Below, in pieces: positions 24,280 to 35,270 of a stretch of DNA of 64,000 nt (the stretch's first letter is position 1; each line of letters starts with the position of its first letter). The notes below the pieces were generated by a model. It saw only the letters and a list, made by a program, of their open reading frames with translations. It was not told where the DNA came from and ran no database searches. Both the position numbers and the translations under genes were made by a program. This stretch comes from Semisulcospira habei. Its lineage: Eukaryota > Mollusca > Gastropoda > Semisulcospiridae. Location of the stretch: positions 125,232,264 to 125,296,263 of the forward strand of contig BTPG01000005.1 in the NCBI GenBank assembly GCA_036245525.1. Reading direction: 5' to 3'.

Positions 24280-24365
24280 GCCAGATTTTATCCATCCCGC
24301 CGTGAGATAGCCTTAGTCGCCTGCTCGGAGTAAAACCCAAATAACTAACTAACAAACTAACTAAT
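24280..24365 (+). mobile_element. SINE S3 fragment
   Basis: GAGATAGCCTTAGTCGCCTG, CTCGGAGTAAAACCC and an AACTAACTAAC-type tail. The inverse occurs at 57429-57498 and, shorter, at 63716-63760. Confidence 0.65.
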
Positions 24366-24703
24366 TAACCTACTTCGACTCTAACCGGAATCCAAGTTCT
24401 AGCAGTCATTTCTATTCCGTCAGTCGTGGTTTAATTCAAGCATGCTTCCACGTGGATTTAACATTTGTGCACTTATTTTTATTTCACGGTGTCTAAACTT
24501 TACAAAGTACGTCAGTCAACAACAAAAAAGTACGCCCAAGCACAATTTCATTACAAGAAAATATCAGTCTCTTGTGATCCCTCATGTTGTGAATTAAAAA
24601 CAGATATATAGTTTGGGGAAAAAAACACAGGTGACTTCTAAAAAAACACCACTGTAGCCTATAAATCGAACGGGGAAAACAAAAGTACGTAATCTGAATG
24701 AAA

Positions 24704-24772
24704 TTAACCCCCTTTGCATGCAGCTACCGGTAATGTTTACAGTACCGGTGGCTGTATGCAGAAGGGGGTTAA
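24704..24772. mobile_element. PAL-H TTAA-bounded palindrome
   Basis: A 69-bp palindrome from TTAA to TTAA: TTAACCCCCTTTGCATGCAG, CTACCGGTAATG/ACAGTACCGGTGG, ending TGCAGAAGGGGGTTAA. Single copy in the window. Confidence 0.82.
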
Positions 24773-25143
24773 AACAAAGTACAGTTGACGAAATGTTGAC
24801 TACCACCTGTGAGTCTATAATTATCACAGTACAAAATGTGGACGGAAGCATGAGAGAATACATTCAATGGCAGAGATTTGGATCGGCAGTAATTTCAAGT
24901 GTAGACGAATCGAAGGCTCAGTATTACTCGCGGCCATTACGGGTAGTACACAATTGATAGTATGGGACAATGGATTTTATCGTTGACGGAAAGTCCAGAA
25001 ATCTCATCCGGCATAAGAAATGCAGAAGCAAATCATATTATTCCCGTAACAGACGACTTATCTTCATCAGCAAAGACGGTATGCGGGAGTTCACGAAGCT
25101 CTGTACCTCATGCAAATGGGTTGAGTTCGCCGATGAAGTAATT

Positions 25144-25212
25144 GTGTGCTGGTCTGTGATTTTGGACCTTACAGCTGCAAGCCGTAAGGTCCAAAATCAC
25201 AGACTAGCACAC
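25144..25212. repeat. PAL-F palindrome
   Basis: GTGTGCTGGTCTGTGATTTT, GGACCTTACAGCTGCAAGCC and the inverse ending GACTAGCACAC. Second copy at 29109. Confidence 0.85.
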
Positions 25213-25590
25213 CTTTTTTTTTCTTTTCTTTTCACTTTCATTGTTTCGGATTCGGCACACGCCTATGCAAGCAGACAGAACGCAATCAGGTGTGCCGTCC
25301 CTGATTTAGACACCCAGACCATTTTACTCATTTCATAGGGCACAATTCCAAAACATCAATTAAACCCCAGCACGCTCAGTTTAACACGGTAATTAAACCT
25401 GAAAGGGTCAGACTCATGCAAAGTCACAAATTTCAGTCCCCCACAGTCACAGTCCCTTACTTCCCAGCAGCAGCAAGAACACTTGAAATTCTATGCAGTC
25501 TGTCATCAAACTCCAGGTGATGTGGATTCATACGCTGATCTCGATGCCTCCAGATGACCAAAAGATGAGTCGCAGATCATCCTCAAAACC

Positions 25591-25694
25591 AGTAAACGAG
25601 AGACCCTCTGGCCGACGTCGGCCGCAGTGGACAGCGCACGGCCGTGCGCGGACCCAATGCGGATGACGTCGACCCGAGGACTTATGTTTGCTGG
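25591..25694. repeat. PAL-D palindrome
   Basis: AGTAAACGAGAGACCCTCTG, GCCGACGTCGGCCGCAGTGG, centre GCGCACGGCCGTGCGCG, diverged inverse ending GACTTATGTTTGCTGGG. Confidence 0.75.
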
Positions 25695-25812
25695 GAACTG
25701 GGACGTGTTATTTCAGCTAGGCTGCACTCACGACACACAAAAATATTGTTTAGTGCCAAAATGACGCGCATTAATGTTTGTTGTTAACTCTGCTGTGGAT
25801 CTATCCTTAGAA

Positions 25813-25879
25813 CCAAGAGGTGTTGATTTTCATGAGGCCCTGCGACTGCAGGAAGGTCATGAGAATCTGCGCCTCTTGC
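25813..25879. repeat. PAL-A core
   Basis: CCAAGAGGTGTTGATTTTCA arm, CCCTGCGACTGCAGG centre, inverse ending GCGCCTCTTGC. Confidence 0.7.
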
Positions 25880-26032
25880 TGACGGAGGGTCCTGACTGGC
25901 GGGTAACATGGCAGACTAAAAATTGTTGCTATCGAAAGACTGTGATTTCACAGAGGCTTTATGAATGAAGCGTCTGGGGAAATGGTTGTAGTGCGGTTAT
26001 TGTCTTTCGGTGACTTTTAAAAAAAAACATTT

Positions 26033-26035
<3 letters not shown>

Positions 26036-26121
<86 letters not shown>
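26036..26121. repeat. (GA)n microsatellite
   Basis: About 86 bp of GA. No LINE tail recognised at either side. Confidence 0.95.
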
Positions 26122-26126
<5 letters not shown>

Positions 26127-26247
26127 TCTTGCAGCATAACATGAGACAAGATCGTACCTTACAGATCTGTGCATTCCTCTCCATTTTCAACCTAACTTAA
26201 TCTGGAAAGACACCATCAGCTTTTATCGCAATGAACACTTGTAATGG

Positions 26248-26249
<2 letters not shown>

Positions 26250-26331
<82 letters not shown>

Positions 26332-26351
26332 CAATAAAACGTTTCATCATC

Positions 26352-26445
<94 letters not shown>

Positions 26446-26546
26446 CGAGTGCGTGTGTGTATGTGTGTGTGCGTGCGTGTGTGTGTGTGTGCGTGTGTGT
26501 GTGCGTGTGAGTGCATGTGTGTGTGGTAATGTGTATGTGCGAGTGC

Positions 26547-26593
<47 letters not shown>

Positions 26594-26750
26594 CGTGTGT
26601 GTGTATGTGCATGTGTGCGTGTGTATGTGTGTGCGTGCGTGTGTGCGTCCGTGCGTGCGTGCGTGTGTGTGTGTGCGTGCGTGCGTGTATGTGTATGTGT
26701 GTGTGTGCGTGCGTGCGGGCATCCGTGCATGCGTGCGTGTGAGCGGTGCG
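26250..26750. repeat. (TC)n - LINE tail - (TC)n - GT-rich tract
   Basis: TC to 26327, then CTCAATAAAACGTTTCATCA plus TCATCATC (26328-26355), which matches the LINE 3' end at 40890-40913, then TC to 26430, then about 320 bp of interrupted GT/GCGT repeats. Confidence 0.88.
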
Positions 26751-26800
26751 TGTAGGGAGGGGAGGGAAAAACAAAACAATTTTCAGACTTAGATTTTCTT

Positions 26801-26814
26801 TTCTTTTTTTTCTT

Positions 26815-26845
<31 letters not shown>

Positions 26846-26854
26846 GGGGGGGGG
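26801..26854. repeat. T-run and G-run
   Basis: T-rich stretch ending about 26832, then a G-rich run with single A and T interruptions. Confidence 0.9.
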
Positions 26855-26967
26855 TGGCGGTTGGAGACATATCTGTTTGGGACGGCCCGTTGTGCATACC
26901 GCCCCCTGGGTTTTACGCCCCAGACTATCTGTCTTTGCACGCGTCCAGCAGCAAACCCCGAACATGC

Positions 26968-27033
26968 GCAAAAGGCATAGATCTTCATGAGCCCCTGCAG
27001 TATGCAAGGGTTCATGAAGATCTATGCCTTTTG
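26968..27033. repeat. PAL-A core
   Basis: GCAAAAGGCATAGATCTTCA arm, GAGCCCCTGCAGTATGCAAGG centre, inverse ending ATCTATGCCTTTTG. Confidence 0.8.
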
Positions 27034-27472
27034 TTGCAAAAGATCAGTTTCTATTAATTTACGTCTAAGTTATCTTCAACCGATCAGGTCGATACGCTAA
27101 ACGCGTCAAAGCAAAGAGATTCTTCCTTCTGCATGTTCTGTGCAACTAAAGTAGTTCAAGAGAACAGGCATGTAACGTGGTTGACATGTAACAACCCGAT
27201 TAACATCTACGCGCCTCGAACGGAGGAGGCCATTAGGAAATTATGCACCATGCCATCCATCTTGCGGGCGTCCACACGTATCCACAACCCCGCCATCGAC
27301 TCATTCCTAAATCCTGGGCTCAGTTGCCCGACAGCTTGGCCCAAAACTGTGTAGAAAACAACGCCAACGCCACAAGTCTTGCAAGGAAAGGAAATCGGCG
27401 CGTCCAGAGGAAACCTGCCGCTGGATAGCTGATATTCCTCCACGCGTACAACAGACAAGAGCAGAGTCCGAA

Positions 27473-27666
27473 ATAACTCATTCTGCCCGCGACACACCAC
27501 AGCTCGACCATCATAGTTCAAGGGTGGTGTCAGAATAGCTTGGCGCCTATAGGCGCCAAGTTATTCTGACACCACCTTTGAACTAACATGGTCGATCTGT
27601 CTCCTGAATTCCGCAGAGAATAACTTCAAAATGTGGGTATTTTGTACCTCGGGCACAATGAGTTAA
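27473..27666 (-). mobile_element. PAL-B MITE, complete, minus orientation
   Basis: Left end ATAACTCATTCTGCCCGCGA, right end CTCGGGCACAATGAGTTAA. Core at 27503-27597 with TTGGCGCCTATAGGCGCCAA centre. The long segment is on the right. About 194 bp. Confidence 0.83.
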
Positions 27667-27679
27667 AAGCGAAAGAAAG

Positions 27680-27955
27680 CGAAGGGGATTGCTGGGTCGT
27701 GGGTTCGAGTCCCCGTCCCGGCACCGGTAGCTGGACACGTCATCCTGGGAAGTAAGACGGGCTTGTTCAACAGCATGTCCGTTGAAAGGTCCTGGCAACT
27801 CAAAGTCGCACAGTTGCAGTGCGTCTGAATTGATCAGTGTTTATGTCATACACCACAAGCAATAGATTTCCCTGTCCCAATAACCCGCCCAACAGGGTCG
27901 TCCATTATCACCATGAACATTAAACCACGAACTAACCAACCAACAGACAAGTGCG
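27680..27955 (+). mobile_element. tRNA-related SINE S1
   Basis: The head contains GGGTTCGAGTCCCCG, a good tRNA B-box (pol III promoter element); no A-box is visible, so the 5' end is probably truncated. The S1 body and an AACTAACCAACCAAC tail follow. This copy links the S1 body to a tRNA-like head. Confidence 0.75.
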
Positions 27956-28082
27956 TGTGCCTGATAAAGGAAAGTCTCCAATCATACACTGTTAAAAAGA
28001 AACTGAAACATTTTTTTTCTTCTTGAAAACGTTCCAGTCATTTGAGGTCTTCAGTGGGACTTATACATTCTGCATGAAGTAT

Positions 28083-28142
28083 ACTGACGAGCAAAAGAAA
28101 TGAAACAATTTTGGGATCATCGGAAACACTATAATGTCGCTT
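28083..28142. repeat. PAL-I half palindrome
   Basis: ACTGACGAGCAAAAGAAATG and ATCATCGGAAACACT match the left arm of 49271-49457. The right arm is absent. Confidence 0.65.
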
Positions 28143-28397
28143 TCATTTTTGGTGCTCGTAGATCATCATTAATATCAATGTTTTTCATCCGGAGCCAGTG
28201 GTTGATCTAGGACGGTCCTGCCCAGATCTAACTTTTCTTGAGAGGTACACGCCGGCTTTCGGTATATTTTGCGGCAATATTCTCGCGTTTCCCAGCGACG
28301 TGCAACTGAGCCCTTGAGGTGTTTGACAAAATGAGGGGATCGCCTATCTCCTATGCACCAGCCCTTCTGTCTAAATTTGCGCACATCCACCCGGTCT

Positions 28398-28463
28398 GCA
28401 AGAGGTATAGATCCTCATGGCCTCACGCATATGCGGGGGCTCATGATGATCTATGCCTCTTGC
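28398..28463. repeat. PAL-A core
   Basis: GCAAGAGGTATAGATCCTCA arm, CTCACGCATATGCGGGGG centre, inverse ending ATGCCTCTTGC. Confidence 0.8.
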
Positions 28464-28639
28464 TGTTATCATAGATTCATTGTTTTTCGAGCGGGCCAGT
28501 TGTTGGTCCAGATCCGCTGCACACGCCTGCTGATTCAGTTAAAAAAGAAATCGTAACACGCAGAAAAAAACCACACACACGGGTTATAAGCCTTACTTTA
28601 AACAGCTTCTTTCATCCATCGATTTATTTAATTCAGTTA

Positions 28640-29108
28640 TAAAGGCATGCACGTTGAAAACATTTTTCACGACATGAAAGAAGCTGCAAGCTTAATAAAC
28701 AAGACATTCATTTTCCATTCTTCACAAGCGGAAAAAACGACCCACTTCAAATAACCATTTACATCCGCAGCCCTAAAACGGAGTACAACTGCGGGGGTTT
28801 CACTTATGTACTATGCAGGACGATAGCTCGGTATGCTGGGGACCATGCTTTGGGTCCGGGAGCGACGCTGTCAAAGCCCTCCCGGTCTAAATTCAGATGG
28901 ATGGCTCTGGGCGCTGTCGGAACCCGGGGGTCCCGGGGCAGGGAGGGGGACAGGGGATGGGCTCTTGAGAGCCAATCTCTCCACACATGCTCGGCCGGGC
29001 TGACAGAGAGTCGGTTCCACGCTGCCGAGTGAAGCCCCGCTCGGTCTTGTTGGAACGAGTAACAGAGACAGCAACATGAATGAAGCGGCGCACTGCTGGC
29101 TGGAGGCC
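28640..29108. other. Unassigned, partly GC-rich island
   Basis: 28840-29040 is unusually GC-rich and reads open on both strands, but shows no recognisable domain or splice context. It could hold a small exon or CpG-rich regulatory DNA; I cannot support either. Confidence 0.35.
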
Positions 29109-29178
29109 GTGTGCTGGTCTGTGATTTTGGACCTTACGGCTGGAAGCCGTATGGTCCAAAATCACAGACCAGCACACG
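29109..29178. repeat. PAL-F palindrome
   Basis: GTGTGCTGGTCTGTGATTTT, GGACCTTACGGCTGGAAGCC and inverse ending GACCAGCACAC. One mismatch between arms. Confidence 0.88.
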
Positions 29179-29511
29179 GTTGTCCGAGTTTCGATAATCC
29201 TTGTCCTGTACACAAGAAGAAGTAAGGTTAAAAAATCAGCACGCTGTGGTCTGAACCTGTTTGTCCTTGCTTGCACAAGACGGAAATGCATGACCTGGTC
29301 TTCGTGATTCTCCGCAGCGCACGCTGAACCTGATTCAGTCCGGCTTCGGCAAGTGCAACACGAGGCGCATGTATCCCTATGACTTCAGGGACTCGTTAGA
29401 AATCAGTATACCTCTCACTAAACTGTGGTTGAGGCTTGTTCTCAGCAGGAATGGAGAACATGGCAGCAGTTTTCGAAAGTCATGAAAGCACAAGTGATTT
29501 GGGTCATGCCA

Positions 29512-29578
29512 GCAAGAGGCGCACATCTTCATGAGCACCTGCAGCCTGCAGGAACGCATTATGATCTATGTCTCTTGC
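29512..29578. repeat. PAL-A core
   Basis: GCAAGAGGCGCACATCTTCA arm, CACCTGCAGCCTGCAGG centre, inverse ending ATGTCTCTTGC. Confidence 0.72.
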
Positions 29579-30150
29579 AGATGGGGAGGATTCCCTGCTG
29601 AAGAGGGGGGATTTTCGGTTCACGGTGTGCGTCCCATGATCGATGCCTCGGTAATTGTACAGTCACGTCTGCTCCGGGAGCCGGCCGCCGTGAGAGTTGT
29701 CACCCTTAGCGCAGCGCCGCCATTGTGCGCTAATGGTATTTACAGTGAAAGCATGTGTTAGCCTACCGATTTCTTTTCTCTTTCCCACGCAGCTTCAATT
29801 CGGCCACAAAACGCTGATTTACAAACATAACATGCTGAAAAGACATTTGTTTACAATGGCCGTATGGAAAGTAGACAAAACTTGTTGTTAAGGTTCTTCA
29901 TTGTCCGGGACTCTTATCATCGGCTACTAGAAGTAGAACTTCCGCCGGATGGTTCGTCGTAGGTCAACCAGGATTTTTACGAGCGTTGTTCGACCCTTTC
30001 GTATTCTGGTACCAATTCGACAAATCGGATTGCACATGAAATTGGTCAAGCTGACAGCACAAGATGGACAGACGGGACGTCATAAACTGTCTTCGGCTTG
30101 GACTATGCCCACACAAGCATCATAAAGAGCCGTACAGTGAGGCTGGGCTC

Positions 30151-30260
30151 AGTTGCACGAGTGAGCTTAGTCCTGCGCCAGCCGCTAAGCAAGGTGCTCC
30201 GCTATAGCGGAGCACCTTGCTTAGGGGCTGGCGCAGGAGTAAGCTCACCCATGCAACTGG
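30151..30260. repeat. PAL-C palindrome, near perfect
   Basis: AGTTGCACGAGTGAGCTTAG, TCCTGCGCCAGCCGCTAAGC, centre AAGGTGCTCCGCTATAGCGG, then inverse ending CTCACCCATGCAACTGG. 110 bp, few mismatches. Confidence 0.88.
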
Positions 30261-30456
30261 CACCTGGTCTTTTCACGACCCCCATCCCCATCCCAGCCGC
30301 CTCCGCTAATAAAAGAATAGAAAAGAAAACCTTTGGGCTGTGATGCACAAGAAAACTTTTCGTCGGATCCCTGCGGCACAGGGATAGTATGATGGAGTAG
30401 AGACTGCTAGAGACCGACTTCTTCCGTGAAGGAAACACAGAAGTATTCCCCGCCAG

Positions 30457-30535
30457 GCAAAAGGCGTAGATCATCACGATCACCCCTGCATGCCTTCGGG
30501 AGGGGAGGGGACCCATGATGATCTATGCCTTTTGC
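30457..30535. repeat. PAL-A core with expanded loop
   Basis: GCAAAAGGCGTAGATCATCA arm and inverse ending GATGATCTATGCCTTTTGC. The loop carries GGGAGGGGAGGGG instead of the GC-rich stem. Confidence 0.72.
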
Positions 30536-30954
30536 AGATGGCAGGAGTTCGCTGTGGGAGTGCCTGTGGTGGTGGAATAGAGATTGATGGAGCGAGAACA
30601 AGTCTACATTACCGACTCGCGTGAACAGGAACCGGCGGGTCAGTGGTCCCTGCCACTCCCGCTCCCAAGATCAACGGTCCCGATCGGGTGGGGACGGGTG
30701 GAAGGACGGTGGGTGGAGTGGGGAGGGGGAGGTTTTTGTTGGAAGGAAGAAAAGTGGTGGGTTAGGGGGAAGTGTCCCATACACAGAAATATCAATTACG
30801 TCACCCTTTCTTTACCTTGTGATGCTGACTTTACATCCGTCACACAACATTGGCTGATGAAAACAAGCAAAACTGATGTTCTACCAGTATGATGTTGGAT
30901 ATTTTCTTCATTCTGTAAACATCCCGAAAGACGTAAAAGCAAATAAGTGTTGGT

Positions 30955-31020
30955 TGTAGTGGTGGTGGTGGTGGTGGCGATGATGTGATAGTAATGATGA
31001 TGATGATAGTGATGATGCTG
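30955..31020. repeat. (GTG)/(GAT) trinucleotide-rich tract
   Basis: GTGGTGGTGGTGGTGGTGG followed by GATGATGATAGTGATGATG. Simple sequence only. Confidence 0.8.
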
Positions 31021-31137
31021 ACAATGTCGACGTGAGCTCAGTGGTACGCACACAAACACTCGTGGGAGGTTTGTCTTTCCTATGAGGGATCATAAGATCA
31101 ATTTAGCACTGACGTCATGCAATGTGACACGTATATC

Positions 31138-31216
31138 GGACATGGTAGTTCAAGGGTAGTGCCTTCTTAGCTAGGCGCCTGAAGTCGCCAAGCTAAGAAA
31201 GCACTGTCTTTGACTA
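31138..31216. repeat. PAL-B core, truncated
   Basis: GGACATGGTAGTTCAAGGGT arm, AGCTAGGCGCC/GTCGCCAAGCT centre, inverse GCACTGTCTTTGACTAG. Outer ends not seen. Confidence 0.65.
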
Positions 31217-31428
31217 GTGGGAAAAAAACCCTGAGAGGGCGTTAGAAAGGAACACTTCTCCGCAGATTCGGAAACATCGGTCAAGGAATTGAAACTGCTA
31301 ATTGAGATCAATGTTACCGTGCTCTGATCCCCTCAATGTGTTTCACCGCGAAAACTAATGCCGCTATTCTCCTGCAGTCAATTCCTGTCTTCCTCTCCTT
31401 GCCTTGATGCCACGGAGCCTTTTGTTTT

Positions 31429-31775
31429 CGAGATGGATGGATGGACGGGCGAACAGATTGATGTTGGGAAGGATGGATGGGTGGGTGGACCAGGAGGAAG
31501 ATTTTCAAACGGATGAATGAACAGGGATGGATGGATGGATGGATGTATAGATGGATGGATGGATGGATGGATGGATGGATGGATTCGATGAATGAACTGA
31601 CAAACAATCAGACACATTGATGAATGACCGTGCCGATGTACGGGCTGGCAAAATAAATAAATAAATAAATAAATAAATAAAAGGATGTATGGATAGATGG
31701 ACGGATGGACGGACGGACGAAAGGTACTAGTGGATGGACGGATGAATGGACAGGCGAACGGATGGACAAACAAAT
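31429..31775. repeat. (ATGG)n and (AAAT)n microsatellites
   Basis: GATG-type tetranucleotides at about 31430-31582 and 31685-31775, with an AAAT run at 31651-31680. Confidence 0.9.
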
Positions 31776-32039
31776 AAACGTACGTATGCAAGGATTGAAA
31801 GTTATGCAGTGCTTGCGTGGATTTATCGTTCTGTTATTTTATTTAACATCTAAATGTTACCCTTCACATGAAATGAACACTCTTTTTTTCGGCCACTCAG
31901 TGACAGAATACAATGTATCGTCTAAATACCCTACGGTTTTTGTCCCGGGCCGCTCTCTGATGTTACAGTATCTACCGCAAAAGTACCCATCATTACTGCT
32001 CTCTACGACAAGAACCACAAACGCCCGACGGCGCGACCA

Positions 32040-32104
32040 GCAAGAGGCATAGATCCTCATAAGCCCTCGCAATGCGGGGGCTCATGAGGATCTATGCCTC
32101 TTGC
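32040..32104. repeat. PAL-A core, near perfect
   Basis: GCAAGAGGCATAGATCCTCA arm and inverse; short loop AATG between GCCCTCGC and GCGGGGGC. Confidence 0.85.
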
Positions 32105-32303
32105 AGACGGACGAATGTCTCGGGCAGGACAAAGCTCCCGGAATCGGTTGTCAGCGGTTCTATTGCTGGACAAATTGTGCTATTTGTCACTGCTCGCATC
32201 CCCGACATGATATCTTGTTTGGCGTACGCCGGGGAATTGGCGCCGTGTTAAACATGCTGTTGCAGTCACTCTTGCAAGCCATTGACAGTCAGTCACACCA
32301 ATC

Positions 32304-32374
32304 TGTGAGAGGCGTAGATCCTCATGAGCCCCCCGCAGCCTGTGCAAGGGGCTCCTGAGGATCCACGCATCTTG
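32304..32374. repeat. PAL-A core
   Basis: GTGAGAGGCGTAGATCCTCA arm, CCCCGCAGCCTGTGCAAGGGG centre, inverse ending ACGCATCTTGC. Only 200 bp from the previous copy. Confidence 0.75.
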
Positions 32375-32810
32375 CTGGTCAGAGGTATTTACAAATCTCC
32401 AAAGGCTTGCCGGAACCAAAGTAATAAATCGCTGTTTTACTGGCTCCAGACTTGGTCATTCGTGCACGTTAAAATTTGCATCTCGTGTTTGCGTGTTGCT
32501 GAAGAGGGTCCATGCCTCCTGTGTGTGGGACCATTATTTACTCATGTGTCCCTTCAACGGTGGTGGTCTTTGGGTGTTCATTGTAGGATCAGTTGTCGGA
32601 TTCTCTTGTTCAGCACCAGAGCCTGCATGCACTTGGGACGCTTTTAATTTCTTGTTGTTGCTGTTGTGTTTTTTGTTTCTTATTTTTCTGTTCGCGTTTA
32701 ATTGTATTGTTCGGTGTCGCGCTCAGGACTTGCTGGGAGTTAGATTTTTTGTTTAACATAATTGATTATGTGTACACCCTTCCTGAAATGGCTTGCATTC
32801 CACTACTGCA

Positions 32811-32920
32811 CCACACACCCACACCCACACACACACACACACACACGCACGCACACGCACACACACACACGCACACACGCACACACACAAACACACACGC
32901 ACACACGCACACATACATTC
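32811..32920. repeat. (CA)n interrupted microsatellite
   Basis: CA repeats with GCAC interruptions. Confidence 0.92.
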
Positions 32921-33017
32921 GACTGATTTTGCACTAGTTTCGAAGTGGCTTACAAACTGTACACAGCGAAAAGTCCTCACACCAATTTGAGCATGAGTAC
33001 AGCTGTGTGCGGCCAAC

Positions 33018-33232
33018 TTAACCCATTTAACCCTACGGCCGCATGTCCAAAATATTAGAGGTGTCATGTAACGATCCTGAATACGTTTCAGGGGATGGAT
33101 CGACCATGATAATTCAAGTGTAGTGCCAGATTAGCTTGGCGCCATAAGGCGCCAAGCTAATCTGGCACTACCTTTGAACTATCATAGTCGATCCATCTCC
33201 GGCTGCAGGGCGTTTGGGTTTAAATGGGTTAA
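33018..33232 (+). mobile_element. PAL-B MITE, complete
   Basis: A TTAA-bounded 215-bp element. Left end TTAACCCATTTAACCCTACG, right end TTTGGGTTTAAATGGGTTAA. Core at 33096-33197 with TTGGCGCCATAAGGCGCCAA centre. The outer sequence reads CCCATT rather than CTCATT, so the ends vary between copies. Confidence 0.88.
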
Positions 33233-33469
33233 ACTGACTTCGGCCCGACACCTAGGTAGCTTTCAGCTCATATGCTAGGATCGTGCACCTCACACGGCGA
33301 CATGCTCATCAGTAACTACTGCTAAGTTGCCACGGTCACGCCCATCTATGTTTTGCAGTTCTGGACGCACGGGTCCAATATCATACTGAGGCTAAATTCT
33401 TCAAATTTGTACCCTGCCATATGCAAGCTACATTATAGTACTTACAGATAAGGATATAGACCAATGGCT

Positions 33470-33543
33470 TTAGTTCAAGGGTGGTGCCAGAATAGCTTGG
33501 CGCCTAGAGGCGCCAAGCTATTCTGGCACTACCCTTGAACTAT
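33470..33543. repeat. PAL-B inner core only
   Basis: TAGTTCAAGGGTGGTGCCAG, centre TTGGCGCCTAGAGGCGCCAA, inverse to CCTTGAACTA. Flanked by AT-rich DNA with no outer element, so either heavily trimmed or mobilised as the bare core. Confidence 0.8.
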
Positions 33544-33544
33544 T

Positions 33545-34039
33545 TTATTCAAACTTATTTCACACACAGATGTATTCCGAATGATAAGTGTTAGCTCATT
33601 CGAGACGTGGCAGTCACAATTTCGGCCTGGACCTATCTGGTGACCTACGGTTTTTTTTTAACTAAGGTTTTGACGCTTTCAAAACATCGGCTTCACTCTT
33701 TCTCCCATTCCGTTTATAAGATACGTTCCTCACTGGATATCACTATCTCAGATTCCACTCACCCACTGGCATCAGCAATATGAAACTTTTTTTACGGATT
33801 TTTTTTTTATCATAGGAATCTTTTTTTAAAAAAAAAAATGCACAGTCAACCATGTGCCAAGTTCAAGCTAAAACCAAAAAAAGCTATAAAAAAAAAACTA
33901 ATACAAAATCAAGCAAAACCAATGCAAGTACATGTATTGTACACATTTCATGAAAAGAATTTCATTAAAAGAATTAATCTTCTGCAGACAATAAAATGCG
34001 TCTTGTTCTACACATTTTAATGGGGGGTGGGGAGGGGGG

Positions 34040-34044
<5 letters not shown>
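33545..34044. other. AT-rich spacer
   Basis: Has a lone PAL-G end (TTAGCTCATTCGAGACGTGG at 33592) and A/T homopolymer runs near 33650 and 33787-33838. No gene. Confidence 0.5.

Positions 34045-34115
<71 letters not shown>
34045..34115. repeat. (GA)n microsatellite
   Basis: About 71 bp of GA following a G-rich segment. Confidence 0.95.
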
Positions 34116-34118
<3 letters not shown>

Positions 34119-34345
34119 AGTCACATGGGGCTCGATTGTGCTAACCGATGCAGACCAACGCGGTAAAACAAAGATTTCATGCGCGGTCTTGCGCCATTGA
34201 CACACAATCCCTGCCTCTCATAAAGTCCGCCACTGGCAACTTCGTGTAGCATCGAACTCCCGCCTGCAACAGCCACAGAGTTTTCAGCAGCCGAGATTTA
34301 CACTGAAAGCAGGGGACTGACATGGATTCTCTCGAGGTCCCAGGC

Positions 34346-34400
34346 GCGGCTATAGCGGAGCACCTTGCTTAGTGGCTGGCGAAGGACTAAGCTCATTTAG
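34346..34400. repeat. PAL-C right half only
   Basis: GGCTATAGCGGAGCACCTTG, CTTAGTGGCTGGCGAAGGAC and TAAGCTCATTTAG form the right arm; the left arm is absent. Confidence 0.72.
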
Positions 34401-34436
34401 GCTGTGACCGCTGTCGAGAATCCCCACTGAAGGGTC

Positions 34437-34549
34437 AGTTGCATGATATGAATGAGCTTAGTCCTGCGCCACTGAGCCATTAAGCAAGGTGCTCCGCTAT
34501 AGTATCTTGCTTAGTGGCTGGGGCAGGGCTAATCCCACCCATGCAACTG
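34437..34549. repeat. PAL-C palindrome
   Basis: AGTTGCATGATATGAATGAG, TTAGTCCTGCGCC, AAGCAAGGTGCTCCGCTATA, then a right arm lacking GCGGAGCACC. A lone CTCAAGGGGTTAA (PAL-A-like right end) follows at 34625-34637. Confidence 0.75.
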
Positions 34550-34904
34550 GTCCACAACATGTCTGTCCTCTTCAATCCATTGCCTGTTACTGGCGATATC
34601 ACAATCGGCGGAATGGATGCGCAGTAACACTCAAGGGGTTAAAGTTATACTTTCTTGTGCATTATGTTGGTCCTTATATGGACTGCCCATATTAGGGTCG
34701 TCAGCTGAACATTGACCACTTAGAGAGATAAAAAATAAAATAAAATACGAAGTAACCATCACAGATATTTTTGTTTTCAGCTGTGAGCTCCAATCGACAG
34801 GCACCATAAACTCCAGATTCAAAGGATGACCGCCACGTGTGTACATTGACAGGGAAAATCCCAAAAGCTTGAACAAAGAAACACGCTTCGGCCGGCAAAA
34901 AACC

Positions 34905-34927
34905 CCAACAACAACAACAACAACAAC

Positions 34928-34985
<58 letters not shown>

Positions 34986-35006
34986 GCACACACACATACA
35001 CACACA
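34905..35006. repeat. (ACA)n-(CA)n microsatellite
   Basis: About 25 bp of CAA followed by about 55 bp of CA, with an interruption at CCGCAC. Confidence 0.92.
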
Positions 35007-35063
35007 CAAGCAGTACAAAGAAAGAAACACGTTTAAAAAAGGGGGAAAAAACCTAGCTTGGGT

Positions 35064-35270
35064 TTAACCCCCTCCATTGCATTGGACACGGATTGCGTAT
35101 TTGAAATGTTTGTTAATTTAACAACACCAAAGAGCCCCAGCCGTGCACGGAACACGGACACAAAGTGCTGCCAGCAAGAGACATAAATCCTCATGAGCCC
35201 CCGCGACTGCGGGGGCTCATGAGGATCTATGTCTCTTACAGCTGCGTGGCGTTTAATTTAGGAGTTAGCA
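35064..35270 (+). mobile_element. PAL-A MITE, near complete
   Basis: Left end TTAACCCCCTCCATTGCATT, then GGACACGGATTGCG and GAGCCCCAGCCGTGCACGG. Core at 35174-35241 is near perfect. The right end GGAGTTAGCACGG is eroded. Confidence 0.75.

Noticed and set aside
24970..25338. ORF sharing VCWSVILD-like peptide with 28893-29291 on the other strand
   Set aside because: The shared peptide is just the PAL-F palindrome translated; not a protein family.
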